From PALSA-505 sp963699015 (lineage in GTDB: Bacteria > Actinomycetota > Actinomycetes > Streptosporangiales > Streptosporangiaceae): DNA of 64,000 bases. The notes below the pieces were generated by a model. It was not told where the DNA came from. It did not search any database and saw only the letters and a program-made list of their open reading frames with translations. The stretch's first letter is position 1, and each line of letters starts with the position of its first letter. Below are positions 49,337-56,750 of the stretch, piece after piece. The DNA lies in contig CAVOSX010000001.1 in the NCBI GenBank assembly GCA_963699015.1, positions 372,001-436,000 of the forward strand, written 5' to 3'. A program made the position numbers and the translations under genes.

Positions 49337-50374
49337 TCAGGCGCTGGCCTCGCGGGACCGCCGGCGCTGGTCAGGCCGCAACGCCGGCGGGACCCAGCCG
49401 GTATCGGCAGGATGCACGTTGAATCCCGGCTCGACCAGCGCGTCGATCGCGTCGAGCACCTCGGTGTCCAGCACCATGTCGCCGGCCGGCAGCTGTCCGG
49501 CGAGCTGCTGCGCGGTGCGCGGTCCGACGATCGCCGCCGTGACCGCGGGGTGTTCGAGCACGAATGCGACGGCCAGCTGGGTGAGCGTCAGGCCGGCCTC
49601 GCCGGCGATATCCGCCAGCGCCTCCACCAGGTCGAGCTTGCGCTCCCTGACCGGATGCTCATAGTCGAAGTGGCCGGGATGACGCGCCGCCCGTGAGTCG
49701 GCGGGCAGTTCCTGTCCGCGCCGGTATTTGCCGGTGAGCCAGCCTCCGTTCAGCGGGCTCCAGACGATGACGCCCAGGCCGAGATCGCGGCAGGTGGGCA
49801 GCACCGAGGCCTCAACCGCCCGCGCGAAGATCGAATATGGCGGCTGCTCGGTCACGAACCGCTCCCGGTCGCGCTTTTCCGCTACCCACTGGGCTCTCAC
49901 CAGGTGCTCGGCCGGGAACGTCGTCGTCCCGATCGCCCGGACCTTGCCCGCCTGGACGAGGTCGGTCAGCGCGCCCAGCGTCTGGTCGATGTCGCAGTCA
50001 GGATCCGGCCGGTGGACCTGGTAGAGGTCGATCCAGTCGGTCTGCAGCCGCCGCAGGCTCTCGTCGGCGGCGCGCATGATCCAGCGCCGGGAGTTCCCGC
50101 GCCGGTTGGGGTCCTCGCCCATCGGCTGGCTGAACTTCGTGGCGAGGACGATGTCATCTCGCCGCCCCTTGAGGATGTGACCGAGGATCGTCTCGGACTC
50201 GCCGAATGCGTACACGTCCGCCGTATCGACGAAATTGACCCCGCCGTCCAGCGCCACGTCGAGGATCCGGCGGCACTCGGCCTCGTCGGTGCGGCCCCAC
50301 TCGCCGAACATCATGGTCCCGAGGCACTGCGTGCTGACGGTTATGCCGGTGGTCCCCAGGCTTCGGTAGCGCAC
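49337..50374 (-). CDS. Aldo/keto reductase
   Basis: 345 aa TIM-barrel NADPH oxidoreductase. Catalytic tetrad: Asp and Tyr in NFVDTADVYAFGESE, Lys in LATKFSQPMG and His in LYQVHRPDPDCD. NADP-binding text near the C-terminus reads AAIVGPRTAQQLAGQL. Begins VRYRSLGTTGITVSTQCLGTMMFGEWG. GTG 50374 lies six nt from the operator TGGTATACCA, which covers its -10 (TATACC, 6 nt before the start). It reduces an unknown aldehyde or ketone and is divergent from the aldolase/ALDH pair. Confidence 0.92.
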   Translation of the reverse strand: MRYRSLGTTGITVSTQCLGTMMFGEWGRTDEAECRRILDVALDGGVNFVDTADVYAFGESETILGHILKGRRDDIVLATKFSQPMGEDPNRRGNSRRWIMRAADESLRRLQTDWIDLYQVHRPDPDCDIDQTLGALTDLVQAGKVRAIGTTTFPAEHLVRAQWVAEKRDRERFVTEQPPYSIFARAVEASVLPTCRDLGLGVIVWSPLNGGWLTGKYRRGQELPADSRAARHPGHFDYEHPVRERKLDLVEALADIAGEAGLTLTQLAVAFVLEHPAVTAAIVGPRTAQQLAGQLPAGDMVLDTEVLDAIDALVEPGFNVHPADTGWVPPALRPDQRRRSREASA

Positions 50375-50379
50375 GCGGC

Positions 50380-50389
50380 TGGTATACCA
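50380..50389. promoter_or_regulatory. GntR-type operator candidate 3 (TGGTATACCA)
   Basis: Perfect palindrome of the form TGRTATAYCA, identical in core to known FadR-family sites such as the ExuR/UxuR box. It lies between the divergent aldo-keto reductase and aldolase genes. Confidence 0.65.
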
Positions 50390-50419
50390 TATCGAAAAAT
50401 GCGGCGCCAGGGAGTTAGC

Positions 50420-51205
50420 ATGCCGACCCACCACGTCAGTTCCGCGCCCGCCGCCGGGAAAGAGCGCCGGTTCCGGCGGCTGTTCCGGACGGACGGGCGG
50501 TCGGTCATGGTGGCCATGGATCACGGCGGCTTCCAGGGTTACGGGCCGCCGCTCGCGGATGCGGCAGGCCCGATCGCGGCTGGCCGGCCGGATGCCGTGC
50601 TCGGCAACTGGTACCTGGCCCGGACCGCCGCCGGGATGTTCGCCGAGGCGGGACTGGTGCTGCGGATCGACGGCGGGACGACCAGCCTCGGCGGCCACAG
50701 CGCGAGCGACGTGACCGGGCTGCTGCACCGGGCCGAGGCCGCCCTTACCGTCGGCGCCGACGCCGCGGCGGTGATGGCCTACCCCGGCTCCCCGGACGAG
50801 CACGTCTCCCTGCTGCGGCTCGCCGAGCTGTGCACCGAGTGCGAGCGGCTCGGGCTCCCCGTCATGGCCGAGGTCGTGCCCGGCGGCTTCGGCAAAGCCA
50901 TCCCGTGGTCGGCGGAGAACATCAGCCGCGCGGTCCGGATCGCCGCGGAGGTCGGCGCGGACGTGATCAAGACCATGTGCCCGCCCGACCCGCTGGACAT
51001 GACGACCGTGGTCGAGAACAGCCCGGTGCCGCTCGTCGTCCTGGGCGGACCGAAGCTTGAGTCGCGGGACGAGATCGTAGAGCTCGCCCGCGCGGTGACC
51101 AAGGCCGGCGCCGCCGGCATCGTGTTCGGGCGCAACATCTGGGGATCTCCGGACCCGGGCGCGCTGCTGGCGCAGCTGCACGACGTCGTCCACGGCGACG
51201 GCTGA
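50420..51205 (+). CDS. Class I (DhnA/LsrF-type) aldolase
   Basis: 261 aa; ATG 50420 has AGGGAG seven nt upstream. DhnA-type TIM barrel: RSVMVAMDHGGFQGYGP, IDGGTTSLG, VMAYPGSPDEH, EVVPGG, with the Schiff-base Lys in VGADVIKTMCPPDP and VVLGGPKLESRDEIVELA, GIVFGRNIWGSPDPGALL. The family contains archaeal-type FBP aldolase, LsrF thiolase and 2-amino-3,7-dideoxy-heptulosonate synthase; here an aldolase acting in the catabolic pathway is likely. It is followed 3 bp later by an aldehyde dehydrogenase, a natural partner. Confidence 0.88.
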   Translation: MPTHHVSSAPAAGKERRFRRLFRTDGRSVMVAMDHGGFQGYGPPLADAAGPIAAGRPDAVLGNWYLARTAAGMFAEAGLVLRIDGGTTSLGGHSASDVTGLLHRAEAALTVGADAAAVMAYPGSPDEHVSLLRLAELCTECERLGLPVMAEVVPGGFGKAIPWSAENISRAVRIAAEVGADVIKTMCPPDPLDMTTVVENSPVPLVVLGGPKLESRDEIVELARAVTKAGAAGIVFGRNIWGSPDPGALLAQLHDVVHGDG

Positions 51206-51208
51206 CCA

Positions 51209-52717
51209 ATGATCACCGGCGCGCGCTACGAGCCGAGCTGGGTGGACGGCGACCCGTATCCGCAGCTGGTAGACGGCCGCGCGCTGCGGGGCGGCCCGTT
51301 GCACGACGTGATCGATCCCTCCACCGGCGACCTCGTCGCCCGGTGGGCTGAGGCGACCGCGGACGAGGTGGACGCGGCGCTGGCGGCCGCCCGGCGCAGC
51401 TTCGACGGCGGCGAATGGTCGCGGGCCCCGCTGGCCAGGCGCGCCGAGATCCTCGATGCCGCGGCCGGGGCGATCCGGGACCAGGGCGAGCGGCTGGTCA
51501 CGCTCGAGTCGCTCGATACCGGCAAGTCGGTCAGCGGCGCCCGCCACTTCGACCTGTACGAAGCGGCCGCGGCGTTCAGCTATGCCGCCGGGGCCTGCCG
51601 CGACCTGCACGGCGATGTCCGGCCCGCCAGCTACCCCCCGGACCTGTTCCCCGGCGGCGGCCCGCAGATCGTCACGATGCGGATGCGCGACCCGGCCGGC
51701 GTGGTGGTCGAGCTGCTGCCGTGGAACGCGCCGCTGATGACGGGAAGCCAGCGCGTCGCGGCCGGGCTCGCGGCCGGCTGCAGTTTCGTGGTCAAACCGC
51801 CCGAGGAAGCGGTCATCAGCACGATCAACCTGGCCAGGCTGCTGGAGTCGGCGGGACTGCCGCGTGGCGTCCTGAACGTCGTCCTGGGCCCGGGGGAGAC
51901 GACCGGTGAGCAGCTCGTGGCCGACCCCAGGGTCAACCTGGTCAGCCTCACCGGCAGCGTCGCGACCGGGCAGCGGGTCATGACGCTCGCGGCGCGCCAC
52001 CTCACGCCCGTCCACCTGGAGCTGGGCGGCAAGGCGCCGGTGGTCGTGTTCGCCGACGCCGATCTCGACCAGGCGGTTCGCTGGGCGACGATGGCGGCGT
52101 TCGTGAACAACGGGCAGGTCTGCGTGGCGGGCAGCCGGCTGCTGGCCGAGCGGCCCGTCTACGACGATGTGGTCGACGCCGTCGCGAAGGCCGCCGCCGA
52201 TCTGCCGATGGGCGACGCGCTCGATCCCGCGACGTTCCTCGGGCCGCTGGTCACCGAGGAGCACGCGGACCGGGTCCGCGGCTTCCTCGACCGGGCCGTC
52301 GGCGGCGGCGAAGCCCGGGTCGCCGGGTCACCGCCGGCGGCACCTGCCCATCCGAGGACGTTCGTGCCGCCGACCGTACTGCGCGACGTCCGGCCCGGCA
52401 CCGAGATCGAGCAGGAGGAAGTCTTCGGCCCGGTGCTCGCCTCGCTGGCGTTCGAGACCGAGAACCAGGCGCTGGCGATTGCGAACGACACCCGGTTCGG
52501 CTTGAACGCGACCGTATTCACCCGCGACATCGAACGCGCCTTCCGCGTCTTCGCCGGGCTGCGCTGCGGGGAGGTCAACGTGAACTGCCACTTCACGCCC
52601 GACATGAACGGCGCGAAGGGCGAGCCGCGGAAGATGAGCGGCGTGTCCGCGGCGGACGTCGAGGCCTACACCGTGCGCAAGGCGATGAACCTGCAGGTAC
52701 GCCGGCCGGCAGGCTAG
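51209..52717 (+). CDS. Aldehyde dehydrogenase
   Basis: 502 aa NAD(P)-dependent ALDH. Cofactor/active site: VVELLPWNAPLMTGSQRVAAGLAAG, FVVKPPEEAVIST, LTGSVATGQRVM, catalytic Glu in LELGGKAPVVV and Cys in NNGQVCVAGSR. The C-terminal EEVFGPVLASLAFETENQALAIANDTRFGL is canonical. Length normal. It oxidises an aldehyde, probably the product of the adjacent aldolase (inference). The gene is co-directional and almost contiguous with it. Confidence 0.94.
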   Translation: MITGARYEPSWVDGDPYPQLVDGRALRGGPLHDVIDPSTGDLVARWAEATADEVDAALAAARRSFDGGEWSRAPLARRAEILDAAAGAIRDQGERLVTLESLDTGKSVSGARHFDLYEAAAAFSYAAGACRDLHGDVRPASYPPDLFPGGGPQIVTMRMRDPAGVVVELLPWNAPLMTGSQRVAAGLAAGCSFVVKPPEEAVISTINLARLLESAGLPRGVLNVVLGPGETTGEQLVADPRVNLVSLTGSVATGQRVMTLAARHLTPVHLELGGKAPVVVFADADLDQAVRWATMAAFVNNGQVCVAGSRLLAERPVYDDVVDAVAKAAADLPMGDALDPATFLGPLVTEEHADRVRGFLDRAVGGGEARVAGSPPAAPAHPRTFVPPTVLRDVRPGTEIEQEEVFGPVLASLAFETENQALAIANDTRFGLNATVFTRDIERAFRVFAGLRCGEVNVNCHFTPDMNGAKGEPRKMSGVSAADVEAYTVRKAMNLQVRRPAG

Positions 52718-52731
52718 CGGCGCGCCATCAC

Positions 52732-52755
52732 CTGCGGTAGGGACTGCGGTAGGGC
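52732..52755. repeat. Tandem 12-bp repeat in a convergent gap
   Basis: CTGCGGTAGGGA followed directly by CTGCGGTAGGGC, between the ALDH and hydrolase stops. No gene or clear terminator is seen in this 76-bp gap. Confidence 0.6.
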
Positions 52756-52793
52756 CGGCGCCGGGCGATCTGGTCACGCGCGCGGGCCTGACC

Positions 52794-53669
52794 TCAGCGG
52801 TGACCAAGCTGCCTGGCCGCGAGCGACCGGGGATCGCGCGGTGACCAGCGGCCCGCGTCGGCCGTGCTGAACAGGTCCTGCACCAGCTGGTTGAACGCGG
52901 CAGGCTCCTCGAGATTCACGGTGTGGCCCGAGCGCGGCAGCACCGCGAGGCCGGCGGCGGGCACGGTGCGCTTGAGAAACAGGCCGGGCTCCAGGCACGG
53001 CTCGTCCTCGTCCCCGGTGATGACCAGCAACGGCAGCCGCAGTTCCGCCAGCTCGTCGCGCAGGTCGTAGAGGTTGGGGCGGCCGCCCTGCACGCCGCGC
53101 ATGGTCATCGCGGACCCGGCGCTGGAGTGCTCGGCGAGCTGGCTGGCGAATTCCGCCCAGCCGCGCGGGTCCTTGACCATGAACGCGACGCGGCCGGGCG
53201 CGCTGCCGTGCGAAGCGGCCGCGCCCGCTATGTCCTGCTCGTAGAACCCGGCCAGGCCGGCGACGTCGTCGAGCCAGGACCGGTCATGGTCCGCGGTGGA
53301 TCCGTAGCCGACCCCGGCGATCGCCAGTGAACGGGCCCGCTCCGGATGCCGGAGCCCGAAATGGAGCGTCGTGAACCCGCCCATGGACAGGCCCACGATG
53401 TGGGCGCGGTCGATCTCGAGATGGTCGAGTATCGCGAGCAGGTCGGCGACCGCCAGGTCCTGGGAGTACGCCGCAGGGTCCGGCGGAACGTCGGACGGCG
53501 GGTAGCCGCGGGCGCCGTAGGTGACACACCGGTAACGGCGGCTGAAGTAGCGGACCTGCGGTTCCCAGCTGCGGTGGTCGCCCGAGAACTCGTGCACGAA
53601 CACGACAGGCGTCCCGCGCCCGGTCACCTCGTAGTACAGCGCCAGCGCGCCGTTTCGGGCGAAGGGCAT
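52794..53669 (-). CDS. Alpha/beta hydrolase
   Basis: 291 aa with GGAAGGGGG before ATG 53669. Full triad: VVFVHEFSGDHRSWEPQV oxyanion loop, Ser in IVGLSMGGFTTLHFGL, Asp in LVITGDEDEPCLEPGL and His in LPRSGHTVNLEEPAAFNQ. It resembles meta-cleavage-product hydrolases and enol-lactonases (MhpC/PcaD-like), which fits degradation of ring-derived or ester substrates. Divergent from the crotonase operon over a region with an exact 18-bp tandem duplication. Confidence 0.9.
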   Translation of the reverse strand: MPFARNGALALYYEVTGRGTPVVFVHEFSGDHRSWEPQVRYFSRRYRCVTYGARGYPPSDVPPDPAAYSQDLAVADLLAILDHLEIDRAHIVGLSMGGFTTLHFGLRHPERARSLAIAGVGYGSTADHDRSWLDDVAGLAGFYEQDIAGAAASHGSAPGRVAFMVKDPRGWAEFASQLAEHSSAGSAMTMRGVQGGRPNLYDLRDELAELRLPLLVITGDEDEPCLEPGLFLKRTVPAAGLAVLPRSGHTVNLEEPAAFNQLVQDLFSTADAGRWSPRDPRSLAARQLGHR

Positions 53670-53682
53670 GATCCCCCTTCCG

Positions 53683-53718
53683 CGATCGGGTCCGGGCTAG
53701 CGATCGGGTCCGGGCTAG
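53683..53718. repeat. Exact 18-bp tandem duplication in a divergent promoter
   Basis: CGATCGGGTCCGGGCTAG occurs at 53683-53700 and again at 53701-53718. The second copy runs into the -10 box TAGTAT of the crotonase gene. Confidence 0.8.
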
Positions 53719-53721
53719 TAT
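53716..53721 (+). promoter_or_regulatory. Leaderless-type -10 box of the crotonase operon, with a weak operator match
   Basis: TAGTAT is 7 nt before ATG 53729. CCGTATATGA (53723-53732) is a 7-of-10 match to TGRTATAYCA at the same place. Confidence 0.4.
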
Positions 53722-53728
53722 GCCGTAT

Positions 53729-54416
53729 ATGAAATATCTTCTGGTAGACCGCCCGTCACCAGGAGTTCTCAGGGTCAGGCTCGACCGGCCCCGGCGCCGC
53801 AACGCGATCGACGCGACGGTACTCGACGAGCTCGAGGCGACGCTCGCGGCCCCCGGCCCTCCCGTCGTCGTCCTGGGGTCGACCGACCGCCGCGCGTTCT
53901 GCGCGGGCGGTGACCTGACGCTCGGCCAGGACGAGCTCGCGACGCTGAGCGATCGGCTGTTCGCGTTCTACGCGCACCTCATCGAGCTGCCGAACGTACT
54001 GGTCGCCGCGGTGGACGGCGCGGTACGGGGCGCGGGGGCGCAGCTGCTGTTGTGCGCGGATCTGCGGATCGGCGGACCGGACACGTCGATCTCCTGGCTG
54101 GGAGCGCGCTCTGGGCTCGCCCTCGGTACCTGGCGGCTGCCGCAGCTGGTGGGCGCGGGCCTGGCCAGCGACCTGTCGCTGACCGGGCGGGAGATCCGGG
54201 CGCAGCGAAGCCTGGTCGGTCGGCCTGCTCAACCGGCTGGCCGACGACGCCGTGGCCGAGGCGACGCGGATCGCAGCCGAGCTCGCCGGCGCTCCTGACG
54301 GCGCGCCGGCGCAGGTCAAGGAGCTGCTGCGCGGTGCGGACACCGCCGCCCGGCTGGACCGCGAGCGCGCGGCCAACGCGACGCGGCGGCTGGACCGGAA
54401 GGTGATCAGTACGTGA
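53729..54416 (+). CDS. Enoyl-CoA hydratase/isomerase (crotonase), one apparent frameshift
   Basis: About 228 aa when read through. The first frame holds VLRVRLDRPRRRNAIDATVLDELE, RAFCAGGDLTLGQDEL and AAVDGAVRGAGAQLLLCADLRI (oxyanion holes), up to LTGREIRAQ. Near 54204-54208 the frame shifts by one inserted base. The family text goes on as EAWSVGLLNRLADDAVAEATRIAAELAGAP…DRERAANATRR and stops at TGA 54414-54416, overlapping the next start (GTGA). Crotonases hydrate or isomerise acyl-CoA esters. ATG 53729 is preferred for its leaderless -10; ATG 53720 is possible. Confidence 0.85.
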
Positions 54417-56014
54417 CGATGCCGCTGCCCGGCCCCGGCTCGGTCGAGGCGTCGACTCTCGCGGCGTGGAGCCGCCACCTCGGCCGGCCGACCGAGCCCG
54501 GCCTGGCCGCCCGGCTCGGCGCCGGCACGATCGACAGCGTGGCCGCGGCCACCGCCCGGCGGGTTCCCGGCCGCGAGGCGGTACGCGCCGGGCGGCGCGC
54601 CCTCACCCACCGCGAGCTCGACGGCCTCGCCCGCAGGCTCGCCTCGTGGCTGGCCGCGCACGGCGCGGCGCCAGGCCGGCGCGTGCTGCTGGCCAGCGGC
54701 AACTCACTCGAGTACGTGATCGGCTACCTGGCCGTGCTGCAGGCCGGCGCGGCCGTGGTGGCGGTCAACCCGATGCTCACCGTGACCGAGCTCGCTGACA
54801 TCGCCGCGGCGACCGACCCGGTGGCCGCCCTGGCCGCCGGGCCGCGCCGCGAGCAGCTGCTCGACCTGGGCGGATGCGAGCACGTGGTCGCGCTAGACGG
54901 CGCCGGTGCCGGCCCCGGCGACGACGGCCTGGCAACGGTGCTCGCCGGCGCCTCGCCGATCCGGCTGCGCCCGCCGGACCCGGCGCGGATCGCCCACGTC
55001 GCCTTCACCGCGGGCACCACCGGACGGCCGAAGCCGCTGCCGCTCACGCACGCCAACGTGCTCGCGTCGGTGCGTGCCGTGCTGCCGGCCTGGCGCTGGC
55101 GCGAGGACGACACGCTGGTGCACGCGCTGCCGCTGCAGCACGGGCACGGCATATCCGGCCTGCACACGGCGCTGCTGACCGGCTCCAGGCTGGTGCTCGT
55201 GCCCGAGTTCACCCCCGACGCCCTGTGCACCGCGGTGTCCGGCCACGCGGCGACCGTGCTGTTCGGCGTGCCGACCATCTACGAGCGGCTGCTGGGGTGG
55301 GGCGGGGCGGGCGGGCGGCTGCGCGGGCTGCGGCTCGCGACCACCGGCAGCGCCGCGATGTCCCCGCGCACCTCGGACGCGCTGATCGACGTGCTCGGCC
55401 AGCGCCCGCTCGAACGCTACGGACTGACCGAGACCGGCTTCGTGCTGTCGAATCCCTACGACGACCGGGTCGCGGGCAGTGTCGGCATCGCGCTGCCGGG
55501 AGCCGAGGTAGGCGTGGTCGACCGCAGCGGCCAGCGCCGCGCTGACGGAGCCGAGGGGGAGATCGTGGTCCGCGGCCCGCAGGTGTTCCGGGGATACCTC
55601 GGCCCCGGCCAGCCGCCCGCGCTCAACGGGCAGAGGTGGTTCCGGACCGGAGACATCGGGCAGGTCGACCCCGACAGCGGCTACGTCCGCGTGGTCGGCA
55701 GGGCCAGGGAGATCATCATCACCGGCGGGCTCAACGTCTATCCGCGCGAGGTCGAGCTCGCGCTTGAGGCGGTTCCGGGGGTCGCCGCCGTCGCGGTCGT
55801 CGGCCTGCCGTCGCCGCGCTGGGGTGAGCAGGTAACCGCGTTCGTCGTGCCCGCGCCCGGAGCGGCACTCGAGGCCGAGGTGCTGCGCGCGTCAGCGGCG
55901 CGAGTGCTGGCTGCCTACAAGCGGCCGAAGGAGTACCGGGTAGTGGCGGACCTGCCGCGCAATCACATGGGTAAGGTGATGCGCTCGGCACTCGTTGCTG
56001 CCGCGGAAGGATGA
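54413..56014 (+). CDS. Acyl-CoA synthetase (AMP-forming)
   Basis: 533 aa ANL-superfamily ligase. P-loop-like FTAGTTGRPKPLPLTH, A5 motif ERYGLTETG, A7/A8 RWFRTGDIGQVD…VRVVGRAREIIITGGLNVYPREVELAL, and catalytic Lys in the C-terminal PRNHMGKVMRS. It activates a carboxylic acid to its CoA thioester. The text is close to malonyl-/medium-chain acyl-CoA synthetases, but specificity is not readable. GTG 54413 overlaps the crotonase stop, so the two act in one acyl-CoA route. It ends over an operator-like TGATATAACA. Confidence 0.93.
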   Translation: MTMPLPGPGSVEASTLAAWSRHLGRPTEPGLAARLGAGTIDSVAAATARRVPGREAVRAGRRALTHRELDGLARRLASWLAAHGAAPGRRVLLASGNSLEYVIGYLAVLQAGAAVVAVNPMLTVTELADIAAATDPVAALAAGPRREQLLDLGGCEHVVALDGAGAGPGDDGLATVLAGASPIRLRPPDPARIAHVAFTAGTTGRPKPLPLTHANVLASVRAVLPAWRWREDDTLVHALPLQHGHGISGLHTALLTGSRLVLVPEFTPDALCTAVSGHAATVLFGVPTIYERLLGWGGAGGRLRGLRLATTGSAAMSPRTSDALIDVLGQRPLERYGLTETGFVLSNPYDDRVAGSVGIALPGAEVGVVDRSGQRRADGAEGEIVVRGPQVFRGYLGPGQPPALNGQRWFRTGDIGQVDPDSGYVRVVGRAREIIITGGLNVYPREVELALEAVPGVAAVAVVGLPSPRWGEQVTAFVVPAPGAALEAEVLRASAARVLAAYKRPKEYRVVADLPRNHMGKVMRSALVAAAEG

Positions 56015-56021
56015 TATAACA
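56012..56021. promoter_or_regulatory. GntR-type operator candidate 4 (TGATATAACA)
   Basis: Nine of ten bases match TGATATATCA. It sits at the end of the acyl-CoA synthetase gene, 42 bp before the isochorismatase start, suggesting an internal promoter for the amidase–carboxylase genes. Confidence 0.55.
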
Positions 56022-56062
56022 AACACCAAGAACCGTAATCAGCCATCTGAGGAAGGTACCGA

Positions 56063-56750
56063 GTGCCGCATCCAGTGACGGTGTCCGAGCACATCAAGGA
56101 ACGGCTGATCAAGATCCGCGGTGACGTGCGGCTGTACCGGGACATGGTCCCTGAGCGGACGGCGTTCGTCGCCATCGACATGCAGAACGCCTTCGTCGCG
56201 CCGGGCGGCCCGATCGAGGTCGCGCAGTCGCGCACGATCGTCCCGGTCATCAACCGGATGGCCAAGGGCTGCCGTGAGCTCGGACATCCCGGTGATCTGG
56301 ATCCGCTCCCACCACCCGAAGGGCGGCGCCGACTGGCGGCCGTTCTTCGACTACTACGTCCGTCCCGAGCGCCGGGAGGCCGCGGCGAGCGCGCTGTCCG
56401 ACGACGCGCCAGGCTCGCAGTTCTACCCGGAGATGGACATCCAGGACAGCGACTACGTCGTGATCAAGAACCGCTACTCGTGCTTCATACCCGGGTCGTC
56501 GAGCCTGGAGCGGCTGCTGCGCAGCCAGCGGCGCGACAACATCATCCTGGCCGGCACCAAGACCAACATCTGCGTCGAGTCAACCGCGCGCGACGGGATG
56601 ATGATCGACTTCCACATGACGGTCCTCAGCGACGCGACCGCCTCGCTCACCGACGAGGAGCACCAGGCCTCGCTGAACGTCCTGGTGCAGGAGTTCGCCG
56701 ACGTGCTGACGGCCGACGAGGCGCTGAACGAGCTGATAGCGAATGCCTGA
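56063..56750 (+). CDS. Isochorismatase-family (N-carbamoylsarcosine amidase-like) hydrolase, one apparent frameshift
   Basis: About 228 aa when read through; GTG 56063 has GGAAGG upstream. Catalytic Asp in AFVAIDMQNAFVAPGGP, Lys in DYVVIKNRYSCFIPG and nucleophile Cys in LAGTKTNICVESTARDG form the isochorismatase-like triad. The frame changes at about 56279-56288: INRMAKGCREL in the first frame, then IPVIWIRSHHPKGGADWRPFF in the next, consistent with one inserted base. Members hydrolyse C-N bonds of carbamoyl or amide compounds. The 3' end overlaps hyuB by 8 bp. Confidence 0.88.
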
